A DNA stretch of 52,036 bases from Sphingopyxis soli (GTDB lineage Bacteria; Pseudomonadota; Alphaproteobacteria; Sphingomonadales; Sphingomonadaceae). The translations under genes and the position numbers were made by a program. Location: assembly GCF_018682675.1 (NCBI RefSeq), contig NZ_JAFMTR010000062.1, positions 1-52,036 on the forward strand, given 5' to 3'. Shown here in pieces: positions 1-7,224 of the stretch. Position 1 is the stretch's first letter; each line of letters begins with the position of its first letter. The notes under the pieces are model-generated. The model was given only the letters and a program-made list of their open reading frames with translations. It did not search any database and was not told the origin of the DNA.

Positions 1-18
1 CCCCCGCTTTCGCGGGGG
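1..18 (-). terminator. GC-rich hairpin after the hydrolase gene
   Basis: CCCCCGC (1-7) and GCGGGGG (12-18) form a perfect 7-bp stem with a 4-nt loop that reads GAAA on the minus strand. It starts 7 bases after the stop codon of the leftward hydrolase gene, so it may end that transcript. The window edge hides any T-tract. It could equally be one of the short palindromic repeats scattered in such genomes. Confidence 0.45.
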
Positions 19-25
19 CGACGAT

Positions 26-1084
26 CTAGGCGAGCGGGGTCCATTTCTCTTTTTCGGGCAACGGCTCGAAAATTGCGTCGATCCAGTCTTCGGTGACGGC
101 CTCTGCGGTCGGCGGGTCCCATTTCGGGCTGTTGTCCTTGTCGATAATCAGCGCACGGACGCCCTCGATGAAGTCGTGCATCCGCACGACGCGGCTGCCG
201 ATCGCATATTCCTGTGTCATCTGCGCCGCAAAGTCGTGCATCGCGGCGCCTTCCTTCAGCTGGCGCAGCGCGACCTTGCACGTCTGCGGCGATTTCGAAT
301 GCAGCGCCGCAAGTTCCTTCTCCGCCCATTCGCCGCCATCGGCTTCGAGCGCGGCGAGGATGTCCTCATAGGTGTCGCTGGCGAACAGGCGGTTGATCTT
401 GTCGATCTGGTGGGTGATCGCGGCAGGCGGCGCGGTGACCGACAGTTCGCCCAATATGCCACCGATACGGTCGGGGTGCTGCGCGATGCGCTCTTTCGCC
501 TCGGCGAGCTTCTCCGACGGCAGATAATGCGTCGCGAGGCCGAGCGCCAAACATTCCGCCCCATCGAGCCGCGCGCCGGTAAGCGCAAGGAACACGCCGA
601 CGCGGCCTTCGAGGCGCGGCAGATACCAGCCGCCGCCGACGTCGGGGAACAGCCCGATCCCCGTCTCGGGCATCGCGAAGCGCGTATGCTCGGTCGCAAC
701 GCGATATTTCGCCGGCTGCGAAATGCCGACGCCGCCGCCCATAGTGATGCCGTCCATGAAGGCGACGACGGGCTTGGCGTAGGTGAACAGCAGATGGTTG
801 AGGCGATATTCGGTGTGGAAGAAGGCGCGGGCTTCGACGCCGTCCTTCGCACCGCTCTCCGCCAGCATGCGGATGTCGCCGCCGGCGCAGAAGCCGCGGC
901 CCTCGCTATGGTCGACGATCACCGCCTCGACGGCGTCGTCATCGCGCCATTCGAGCAGCGCCTCGATCATCGCCTCGCACATCGGCAGGTTGAGCGCGTG
1001 GATCGCCTTCGGGCGGTTGAGCGACAGACGGCCGATCCGGCCATCGGTCGAAATCAAGACATCGTCTGTGTGATGAGGGGTCAT
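26..1084 (-). CDS. 3-hydroxyisobutyryl-CoA hydrolase (enoyl-CoA hydratase/isomerase fold)
   Basis: Predicted to hydrolyse 3-hydroxyisobutyryl-CoA to 3-hydroxyisobutyrate and CoA in valine breakdown, in the cytoplasm. The 352-residue protein has the crotonase fold: GFCAGGD at about 64-70 and MGGGVG at about 115-120 form the oxyanion-hole region, and the PETGIGLFPDVGG stretch at about 139-151, including the active-site Glu, is typical of the HIBYL-CoA hydrolase branch rather than of hydratases. The ATG overlaps the stop of the upstream acyl-CoA dehydrogenase gene as ATGA, so the two are translationally coupled. With mmsA upstream, the context supports valine catabolism. An enoyl-CoA hydratase of another specificity is the main alternative. 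Confidence 0.88.
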   Translation of the reverse strand: MTPHHTDDVLISTDGRIGRLSLNRPKAIHALNLPMCEAMIEALLEWRDDDAVEAVIVDHSEGRGFCAGGDIRMLAESGAKDGVEARAFFHTEYRLNHLLFTYAKPVVAFMDGITMGGGVGISQPAKYRVATEHTRFAMPETGIGLFPDVGGGWYLPRLEGRVGVFLALTGARLDGAECLALGLATHYLPSEKLAEAKERIAQHPDRIGGILGELSVTAPPAAITHQIDKINRLFASDTYEDILAALEADGGEWAEKELAALHSKSPQTCKVALRQLKEGAAMHDFAAQMTQEYAIGSRVVRMHDFIEGVRALIIDKDNSPKWDPPTAEAVTEDWIDAIFEPLPEKEKWTPLA

Positions 1085-2226
1085 TGGCGCAGCAGATCCC
1101 TTCCGACGATCATCCGCATCACCTGGTTCGTGCCTTCGAGGATCGAATGGACGCGCAGGTCGCGCCAGAAACGCTCGATCGGATAGTCCTTCAGATAACC
1201 GTAGCCGCCGAACAGCTGGAGCGCGTCGTTGACGATCTTGCTGCCATTGTCGGTCGCAAGCCGCTTTGCCATCGCCGAGAAGCGCGACTTGTCGGGGGCG
1301 TTGGCCGTCACCTTCGCCGCGGCAAGATAGAGCAGGGCGCGCGCGGCTTCGAGGTCGGTCGCCATGTCGGCGAGCATGAACTGGGTGTTCTGGAAATCGG
1401 CGACCGGTTGGCCGAACTGCTGGCGGTCCTTGGTGTAGGCGATCGCCTCGTCGAGGCAGCGCTGCGCGCCGCCGAGCGAGCAGGCGCCGATATTGAGGCG
1501 GCCGCCGTCGAGCCCCGCCATCGCGAAACGGAAGCCGTCGCCCTCGGCGCCAACCAGATTCTCCACCGGCACGCGGCAATCCTCGAAGATCACCTGCGCG
1601 GTGGGCGAGGCGTTCCAGCCGAGCTTCTTCTCGGGTGCGCCGAAGCTGAGGCCCGGCGTATCCTTTTCGACGACGAGGCAGGAAATCCCTTTGGACTTCT
1701 CTTCGCCGGTGCGGACCATGCAGACATAGATGTCGTTGACCCCGGCGCCCGAGATGAACTGCTTGGTGCCGTTCAGCACATAATGGTCGCCGTCCCTTTT
1801 CGCCGTCGTCTTGAGCGCCGCGGCGTCGGACCCCGACCCCGGCTCGGTCAGGCAATAGCTCGCGATCTTTTCCATGCTCACGAGGTCGGGCAGAAAGCGC
1901 GCCTTGATCCCGGCGCCGCCGAAGCGGTCGATCATCCACGTCGCCATATTGTGGATCGAGACATAGGCGCTCGTCGCGGGGCAGCCATAGGCCATCGCCT
2001 CCATGATGAGCGCGGCTTCCAACCGGCCGAGCCCGATGCCGCCCGATTCCTCGGCGACGTAGATCGCACCGAAGCCGAGCTCGCCCGCGGCCTTCCACAC
2101 GTCGACGGGATAGTGGCTCTTCTCGTCCCATTCGGCAGCGAAGGGCGTGATGCGGTCCGCGGTGAACTTGCGCGCCATATCCTGAATGGCGAGCTGGTCG
2201 TCGGTAAGCTGGAACTGGTCGGTCAT
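1081..2226 (-). CDS. acyl-CoA dehydrogenase, probably isobutyryl-CoA dehydrogenase
   Basis: FAD-dependent oxidation of an acyl-CoA, from context isobutyryl-CoA to methacrylyl-CoA. The 381-residue length is normal for the family. The N-terminal helical domain is followed by the conserved YCLTEPGSGSDAAALK flavin/substrate segment at about 124-139. The C-terminal domain carries LEGTNQ with the catalytic Glu at about 364. I chose the ATG before TDQFQLTDD rather than an upstream ATG because the latter lies inside the palindromic repeat at 2241-2270, while AAGAGAAA just before 2226 can serve as ribosome site. The gene is coupled by an ATGA overlap to the hydrolase. Exact chain specificity is inferred from the neighbours. 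Confidence 0.87.
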   Translation of the reverse strand: MTDQFQLTDDQLAIQDMARKFTADRITPFAAEWDEKSHYPVDVWKAAGELGFGAIYVAEESGGIGLGRLEAALIMEAMAYGCPATSAYVSIHNMATWMIDRFGGAGIKARFLPDLVSMEKIASYCLTEPGSGSDAAALKTTAKRDGDHYVLNGTKQFISGAGVNDIYVCMVRTGEEKSKGISCLVVEKDTPGLSFGAPEKKLGWNASPTAQVIFEDCRVPVENLVGAEGDGFRFAMAGLDGGRLNIGACSLGGAQRCLDEAIAYTKDRQQFGQPVADFQNTQFMLADMATDLEAARALLYLAAAKVTANAPDKSRFSAMAKRLATDNGSKIVNDALQLFGGYGYLKDYPIERFWRDLRVHSILEGTNQVMRMIVGRDLLRQ

Positions 2227-2240
2227 TTCTTTTTCTCTTG

Positions 2241-2270
2241 CGTCATGCTGACGAAAGTCAGCATCCATTC
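2241..2270. repeat. Palindromic hairpin repeat, left copy flanking the GIY-YIG gene
   Basis: This 30-bp sequence contains the hairpin ATGCTGAC-GAAA-GTCAGCAT (8-bp perfect stem, GNRA-type loop). It is the exact reverse complement of 2607-2636. The two copies flank the GIY-YIG gene. This copy sits between that gene's stop and the ribosome site of the acyl-CoA dehydrogenase gene, and it starts only a few bases from that site. I associate this kind of GTCATGCTGA repeat with sphingomonad genomes, but I cannot count copies here. Confidence 0.9.
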
Positions 2271-2274
2271 CGAA

Positions 2275-2583
2275 CTAGGGTAAAGGCGAAAAGCCGAGCC
2301 CGACGGCCCGATCCTCCCAAAAGGGGTTTTCCTTCTCGATCAGGGCGATCTTCCAGTCCCGCTTCCACGCCTTGAGCTGTTTTTCGCGCGTGATCGCCGA
2401 ATCCATCGAGCCGTGCATCTCGTAGAAGACGAGCCGCTTTACGCCATAACGCTTGGTGAAGCCGCCTGTCAGGCCTTCGCGATGTTGATGAATGCGCGCC
2501 ATCAGGTCGGATGTCACGCCGATGTAGATGGTGCCGTGACGGCCGCTCGCCATGATATACACGCACGGATACCGCTCGCGCAA
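2275..2583 (-). CDS. Small GIY-YIG nuclease-domain protein (YhbQ/COG2827-like)
   Basis: A single-domain GIY-YIG protein of 102 residues. The motif reads VYI at 8-10 and YIG at 20-22, followed by the conserved Arg30 and, in a TREKQLK segment, Glu68, which matches the metal-binding Glu of the family. I chose a TTG start at 2583: GGGAGG lies 6 bases upstream, and the next in-frame ATG would cut off the first half of the GIY motif. The gene sits inside a metabolic operon in the same direction and is bracketed by an exact inverted pair of hairpin repeats (2241-2270 and 2607-2636). Nuclease activity is expected from the family; a role in mobilising or maintaining the repeat is inference only. Confidence 0.85.
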   Translation of the reverse strand: MRERYPCVYIMASGRHGTIYIGVTSDLMARIHQHREGLTGGFTKRYGVKRLVFYEMHGSMDSAITREKQLKAWKRDWKIALIEKENPFWEDRAVGLGFSPLP

Positions 2584-2606
2584 TTTGCGCCTCCCGACAA
2601 AGCGCC

Positions 2607-2636
2607 GAATGGATGCTGACTTTCGTCAGCATGACG
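2607..2636. repeat. Palindromic hairpin repeat, right copy flanking the GIY-YIG gene
   Basis: Exact reverse complement of 2241-2270 over 30 bp, with the same 8-bp stem and GAAA loop. Its bases 2626-2628 are the stop codon of the RidA-family gene, and the last two RidA codons before the stop are also repeat-derived. Similarity between the copies ends sharply at both borders. Confidence 0.9.
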
Positions 2637-3030
2637 AGTCCGACAAAATGGCTTCGGCTTCGATTTCGACTTTCCACTCGGGGCGGATCAGGGCGGGGAT
2701 GACGAGCATCGTCGATGCCGGGCGGATATCGCCAAACATCGCGCCATGCGCGCGGCCGACGAGATCGGCGTCGGCGGGATCGGTAATGTACATGCGGGTG
2801 CGCACGACGTCGGCAGGCGAGCCACCGAGCGCTTCGAGCGCCTCGCGAATGATCGTCAGGCAGCGCGCCGCTTGCGCGCCCGCGTCGCCCGGCGTCGAGG
2901 TGCCGTCGGGCTCGATCGGCGCGCAGCCCGCGACGTCGATGCGATTCCCCACCCGAACCGCACGGCTGTAGCCATAGACGGGTTCGAAAGGCGAGGCAGA
3001 GCTGTGGTTGCGACGCGCCGGATCAGCCAC
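2626..3030 (-). CDS. RidA/YjgF-family protein with repeat-derived C-terminus
   Basis: About 134 residues, the usual length for the YjgF/YER057c/UK114 fold, with the family signature EWKVEIEAEAI near the end. RidA proteins deaminate reactive enamine/imine intermediates made by PLP enzymes. In this copy the Arg used by canonical RidA just before the PKD-KIEIE motif is not at the aligned place (it reads LIRPEWKVEIE), so it may belong to another Rid subgroup. I chose GTG 3030, which overlaps the upstream lipoprotein stop by 8 bases (GTGGCTGA); ATG 3063 is an alternative. The final residues SSC and the TGA come from the hairpin repeat, so the native C-terminus was probably rewritten by its insertion. 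Confidence 0.78.
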   Translation of the reverse strand: MADPARRNHSSASPFEPVYGYSRAVRVGNRIDVAGCAPIEPDGTSTPGDAGAQAARCLTIIREALEALGGSPADVVRTRMYITDPADADLVGRAHGAMFGDIRPASTMLVIPALIRPEWKVEIEAEAILSDSSC

Positions 3031-3322
3031 AGGTGACCCGCTCGATCTTGTAGGCGTCGTCATACATGATGTTCACGCGATCCTGCCGGTAATCCATCGT
3101 CATCGCCGAACGCGGCGGGCCCCAGCGCAAGGTGCGCGCGCCGGTCGCCTTGAGCACCGCAGCGCCGACCTCGGGCGTTGCGGTCTGCCCGACGAAAGAG
3201 GCGCCGCCGTCGGCATTGCACGTCATCGGAGGAGGCGCGGGCGCCGGTTCGGTTCCGTCACCCATCGTGGCGCAGGCGGCAAGCGGCAGCATGGCGGCGG
3301 CGGCGACAAAGCGAATATCCAT
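3023..3322 (-). CDS. I78-family peptidase inhibitor lipoprotein
   Basis: A 99-residue lipoprotein: N-terminal hydrophobic stretch ending in the lipobox LAAC, a Pro/Ala-rich linker, then a C-terminal domain that resembles the inhibitor I78 family (CNADGG-ASFVGQ, TMDYRQDRVNIMYDD, closing VTCG). Two conserved Cys bracket the domain. The ATG at 3322 has GGGGAG 7 bases upstream; a longer start would place charged residues before the signal. It lies between mmsA and ridA in the same direction, and its end overlaps the RidA start. Members are thought to inhibit serine proteases in the periplasm. Why it sits in a valine operon is unclear. Confidence 0.8.
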   Translation of the reverse strand: MDIRFVAAAAMLPLAACATMGDGTEPAPAPPPMTCNADGGASFVGQTATPEVGAAVLKATGARTLRWGPPRSAMTMDYRQDRVNIMYDDAYKIERVTCG

Positions 3323-3422
3323 GTCTGTTCTCCCCTGATGGCACCACCCCGATGGCGGCAGCGCGACCATAGCCCGGCGACCCTCGCGCGTCGATGACGG
3401 GAAAGCGCCGAACCGGCCCGGC

Positions 3423-4916
3423 TCACCCCATCGTCGGGATGACGAAGGCGTTGCCGCCGTCGGGCGAGCCGTCGGGCCAGCGCGCGGTGACGGTCTTGAC
3501 CTTGGTCCAGAACTTCACGCCTTCCATGCCGTGCTGGTTGGTGTCGCCGAACGCCGACCGCTTCCAGCCGCCGAAACTATGGTACGCGACCGGCACCGGG
3601 ATCGGCACGTTGATGCCGACCATGCCGACGTTGACGCGCGCCGCGAATTCGCGCGCCGCGTGGCCGTTGCGGGTGAAGATCGCGACGCCGTTGCCGTACT
3701 GGTGCTTCGACGGCAATTCGAGCGCGGTCTCGAAATCGGGGGCGCGGACGATCTGCAGCACCGGGCCGAAGATTTCCTCCTTGTAGCTTTCCATGTCGGT
3801 CGTGACATGGTCGAACAGGGTCGGGCCGACGAAGAAGCCCTTTTCATGTCCCTGCAGCGTGAAGCCGCGGCCATCGACAACGAGTTCGGCGCCCTCGTCA
3901 GCGCATTTCGCGATCCACCCCTCGACCTTGTCCTTGTGCGCCTGCGTCACGACGGGGCCGTAATGCGCCTCGGCATCGGTCGACACGCCGACTCGCAGCG
4001 CCTCGATCGCCGGGATCAGCTTGTCGCGGAGGCGGTTTGCGGTGTCCTCGCCGACGGGAACGACGACCGGCAGCGCCATGCAGCGCTCGCCCGCCGAGCC
4101 GAAGGCCGCGCCGGTCAGATCGTTCACGACCTGGTCGAGATCGGCATCGGGCATGACGATGCCGTGGTTCTTCGCGCCGCCCATCGCCTGCACGCGCTTG
4201 CCGTTCGCGACGCCGCGATTGTAGACATAATGCGCGATATCCGACGAACCGACGAAGCTGACCGCGCCGATGTCGGGATGATCGAGGATCGCGTCGACCA
4301 TTTCCTTGTCGCCATGGACGGTCTGGAAAATGCCTTCGGGCATACCCGCTTCGAGAAAGAGTTCCGACAGGCGCACGGGGACCGAGGGGTCGCGCTCGCT
4401 GGGCTTCAGAATGAAGGCATTGCCGACCGCGGTCGCGACGCCGCCCATCCACAGCGGAATCATCGCGGGGAAGTTGAACGGGGTGATACCCGCGCCGATG
4501 CCGACCGGCTGGCGCATCGAATAGACGTCGATGCCCGGCCCGGCGCCCTGCGTATATTCGCCCTTCAGCACATGCGGGATGCCGCAGCAGAATTCGATGA
4601 CCTCGAGGCCGCGCTGGATGTCGCCCTTCGAATCGGCGATCACCTTGCCATGTTCGGCCGACAGCATTTCGGCGAGCTGGTTCATATTGGCTTCGACGAG
4701 CCGCTTGAATTCGAACATCACGCGTGCGCGGCGCTGCGGGTTGGTCGCGGCCCAGGCGGGCTGCGCGGCCTTGGCAGCGGCGACGGCGCGGTCGAGAACA
4801 GCGCGGTCGCCGAGCGCGACCCGCGCCTGCACGCCGCCGTTGTTGGGGTCGAGGACGTCGCCGAAGCGAGCGGAGCCGGCGGAACCGCCGACGATGTGAT
4901 GGTCGATCTGTCGCAT
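3423..4916 (-). CDS. mmsA: Methylmalonate-semialdehyde dehydrogenase (CoA-acylating)
   Basis: Converts (methyl)malonate semialdehyde plus CoA and NAD+ to propionyl-CoA or acetyl-CoA at the end of valine degradation. The 497-residue protein is full length for the family. It shows TPFNFPAMIP with the oxyanion Asn at about 148, KPSERDPS at about 171-178, and the catalytic Cys at about 279 in GERCMAL. The MMSDH-type GGAKNH at about 246-251 replaces the Glu-containing motif of ordinary aldehyde dehydrogenases, which separates it from that broader family. GGGAG lies 8 bases before the ATG. First gene of the leftward cluster and divergent from a LysR-type regulator that probably controls it. Confidence 0.94.
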   Translation of the reverse strand: MRQIDHHIVGGSAGSARFGDVLDPNNGGVQARVALGDRAVLDRAVAAAKAAQPAWAATNPQRRARVMFEFKRLVEANMNQLAEMLSAEHGKVIADSKGDIQRGLEVIEFCCGIPHVLKGEYTQGAGPGIDVYSMRQPVGIGAGITPFNFPAMIPLWMGGVATAVGNAFILKPSERDPSVPVRLSELFLEAGMPEGIFQTVHGDKEMVDAILDHPDIGAVSFVGSSDIAHYVYNRGVANGKRVQAMGGAKNHGIVMPDADLDQVVNDLTGAAFGSAGERCMALPVVVPVGEDTANRLRDKLIPAIEALRVGVSTDAEAHYGPVVTQAHKDKVEGWIAKCADEGAELVVDGRGFTLQGHEKGFFVGPTLFDHVTTDMESYKEEIFGPVLQIVRAPDFETALELPSKHQYGNGVAIFTRNGHAAREFAARVNVGMVGINVPIPVPVAYHSFGGWKRSAFGDTNQHGMEGVKFWTKVKTVTARWPDGSPDGGNAFVIPTMG

Positions 4917-4968
4917 ATCCGAATCTCCCGTAAGATGTTGCCGCTGCCACAGCCGAGTTGCGGGGCGA

Positions 4969-5010
4969 TTGCAAGGGATAGACTTGCAGAGTCACCCTGC
5001 ATATTTGCAG
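4969..5010. promoter_or_regulatory. Candidate LysR operator: TTGCA repeats and CTGCATATTTGCAG
   Basis: The 97-bp gap between divergent mmsA and the LysR gene contains TTGCA at 4969-4973, TTGCAG at 4984-4989, and the near-perfect dyad CTGCATATTTGCAG at 4997-5010. LysR-type proteins bind such interrupted dyads and commonly regulate both the divergent target and themselves. No experimental support is visible. Confidence 0.45.
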
Positions 5011-5013
5011 GTT

Positions 5014-5901
5014 ATGGACTGGGACAGGCTGCAATATTTCCTGATGGTCGCACGCCATGGCACGCTCGCGCGCGCGGCGGCGGCGCTGCATGTCGATGCG
5101 ACGACCGTCAGCCGCCAGGTCAGCGCGCTGGAAGCCGCGCTGCAGCAGACCTTGTTCGAACGCGCGCCGACGGGGTTCGTTCTGACCGCGGCGGGCCGGG
5201 CGCTCGTTCCGCACGCCGAAGCGATGGCGGCGGCGGCGGCGCGCATCCATTCGGCGCAGCCGGGCGGGTCGGCGTTGTCGGGGCAACTCCGCGTCAGCGT
5301 CTCCGAAGGCTTCGGCAACAGTTTCATCGCGCCGCGCCTGGGCAAATTCGTCGCGGCGCATCCGGAGCTCGAGATCGACCTCGTCGCCTCGTCAGGCTTC
5401 CTCAATCCTTCGCGGCGCGAGGCCGATATGGCGGTGCTGCTTGCACGGCCCAGAAAAGGCCCGCTGATCACGCGCAAGCTGTCGGACTACAGCCTCGGCC
5501 TTTACGCCCCCGCCGACCGGCCCGACTGGCAGGATGCGGTCGCCGCGGCGCCGCTGTCGCGCGCGGGCATTCCGGTGATCGGCTATATGCCCGACATCCT
5601 CTATGCGCCCGAACTCGACTATCTCGGCGAGATCGAGCCGGGCCTTCGCGCGAACGTCCGCTCTTCGTCAATCCTCGCGCAGCGGCGAATGATCGCCGGC
5701 GGCGCAGGGGTCGGCGTGTTGCCCTGCTTCCTCGCGGGCGACGATCCCGCGCTGGTCCGCGTGCGCCCCGACCAGACGATCGCGCGCGCTTTCTGGCTTG
5801 CGCTGCACCGCGACGTCGCACCGCAGCCGCGCATCCGCGCCTTTATCGACTGGCTCGACGGCGAGGTGCGCGAGAGCCGGACGCTTCTCGTCCCCGCCTG
5901 A
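5014..5901 (+). CDS. LysR-family transcriptional regulator
   Basis: 295 residues, normal for the family. Residues 1-60 form the winged helix-turn-helix (DRLQYFLMVARHGTLARAAA followed by TTVSRQVSALE), with a periplasmic-binding-protein-like effector domain from about 90 to the end. The ATG at 5014 was chosen because it starts the protein directly at the helix-turn-helix as in the family; an in-frame ATG at 4969 would overlap the operator-like repeats. It is divergent from mmsA and is the likely regulator of the valine genes. The effector is unknown; a branched-chain intermediate is a guess. Confidence 0.88.
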   Translation: MDWDRLQYFLMVARHGTLARAAAALHVDATTVSRQVSALEAALQQTLFERAPTGFVLTAAGRALVPHAEAMAAAAARIHSAQPGGSALSGQLRVSVSEGFGNSFIAPRLGKFVAAHPELEIDLVASSGFLNPSRREADMAVLLARPRKGPLITRKLSDYSLGLYAPADRPDWQDAVAAAPLSRAGIPVIGYMPDILYAPELDYLGEIEPGLRANVRSSSILAQRRMIAGGAGVGVLPCFLAGDDPALVRVRPDQTIARAFWLALHRDVAPQPRIRAFIDWLDGEVRESRTLLVPA

Positions 5902-5918
5902 TCTGCAACGCACCCAAA

Positions 5919-5936
5919 TTGTCGCACTTTGTCGCA
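5919..5936. promoter_or_regulatory. Tandem TTGTCGCA motif upstream of the RND operon
   Basis: TTGTCGCA occurs at 5919-5926 and 5929-5936, one helical turn apart, and is followed by AAGTGC that can pair with GCACTT. It lies in the 138-bp gap between the LysR gene and the efflux adaptor. It could be an operator or part of a weak terminator; no regulator gene for the pump is adjacent. Confidence 0.25.
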
Positions 5937-6039
5937 AGTGCCTGAAAGCGCTTGCATGGGGCAATGCGATGGGCTGAATAGCCCGAATCCGACGCTTTAC
6001 TCCCCCGCCGCCCGGCCTAACCCGAGACGGATTTTTCGA

Positions 6040-7218
6040 ATGACGATGACGAAGCCGCCGCTCCTGATCGGAGCCCTGTGCGCCCTGACGCTTTCGCTCG
6101 GCGCCTGTTCGGGCAAGCAAGAGGAAGGCCGCGGCAATCGCGCCGCGCAGGTCGGCTATGTCGTGGTCAAGCAGGAGCCGGTGCCGCTGACCACGTCGCT
6201 CGGCGGGCGCACGGTCGCTTTCGAGACGAGCGAGGTCCGGCCGCAGGTGAACGGCATCATCCGCCGCCGTCTGTTCACCGAGGGCGGCTTCGTGCGCGCC
6301 GGCCAGCCGCTCTACCAGATCGACGCCAGCCTCTATCAGGCGGCGGTCGACCAGGCCGCCGCGAACCTCGCGAGCGCGCGCGCCAGCGTGCAGGCGGCCG
6401 AAGAGAAAGCCAAGCGCTTCGAACCGCTCGCCAAGATCCAGGCGGTATCGCAGCAGGATTACAGCGACGCACTCGCGCAGGCGCGCAGTGCGCGCGCCGC
6501 GGTGGCGCAGAACGCCGCCGCGCTCGAAACCGCGCGGATCAACCTGCGCTACACGACGCTGTCGGCGCCGATCAGCGGGCGTATCGGACGCAGCCTGGTG
6601 ACACCGGGCGGGCTCGCGAGCGCAAACCAGGCGACCCCGCTGGCGGTAATCCAGCAGACCGACCCGATCTATGTCGACATGCAGCAATCGAGCGCCGACC
6701 TCACGCGGCTGCGCCAGGCGCTGGCGAGCGGCGGAGTGACCCCCGGCAGCACCTCGGTCCGGCTGAAGCTGGAGGACGGCAGCGACTATGGCTTTGCCGG
6801 CACGGTGCAATTTTCCGAGGTCACGGTCAACGAAGGCACCGGGACCGTCACGCTGCGCGCGCGCTTCCCCAATCCGCAGGGGCTGCTGCTGCCTGGCATG
6901 TTCGTGACCGCGCTGTTCGACCAGGCGGTCAACCCGTTCGCGATACTGGTCCCGCAAGCGGCGGTGCAGCGCGATTTCGACGGATCGGCGTTCGTCTATC
7001 TGGTGGGCAAGGACAATAAGGCGGCGCGGCGCAAGATCGTCGCCGAGCGTACCGTCGGGCCGAACTGGGTCGTCACCGGCGGGTTGAAGCCCGGCGACAA
7101 GGTCATCACGCAGGGGGTCGGCAATCTCAAGGCGGGGGCGCCGGTCAAGCCGGTTCCAGCCGGCAGTCCGCAGCGCTTGGGGGCAGGTGCGGGCAAGGGC
7201 GAAGCAAAAGGGAAATAG
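6040..7218 (+). CDS. RND efflux periplasmic adaptor (membrane fusion) lipoprotein
   Basis: Bridges the inner-membrane pump and outer-membrane channel of a drug efflux complex. The 392-residue protein starts with a signal ending in the lipobox LGAC and so is anchored to the inner-membrane outer face. Then come the barrel-sandwich half (VRPQVNGIIRRRLFTEGGFV, DASLY), a coiled-coil hairpin rich in Ala/Gln, the second half (TTLSAPISGRIGRSLVTPG), and the beta-barrel and membrane-proximal domains. ATG 6040 was chosen because it places the signal at the N-terminus; ATG 6046 is equally possible. The pump gene follows 6 bases after the stop. Confidence 0.9.
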   Translation: MTMTKPPLLIGALCALTLSLGACSGKQEEGRGNRAAQVGYVVVKQEPVPLTTSLGGRTVAFETSEVRPQVNGIIRRRLFTEGGFVRAGQPLYQIDASLYQAAVDQAAANLASARASVQAAEEKAKRFEPLAKIQAVSQQDYSDALAQARSARAAVAQNAAALETARINLRYTTLSAPISGRIGRSLVTPGGLASANQATPLAVIQQTDPIYVDMQQSSADLTRLRQALASGGVTPGSTSVRLKLEDGSDYGFAGTVQFSEVTVNEGTGTVTLRARFPNPQGLLLPGMFVTALFDQAVNPFAILVPQAAVQRDFDGSAFVYLVGKDNKAARRKIVAERTVGPNWVVTGGLKPGDKVITQGVGNLKAGAPVKPVPAGSPQRLGAGAGKGEAKGK

Positions 7219-7224
7219 GCCCCC

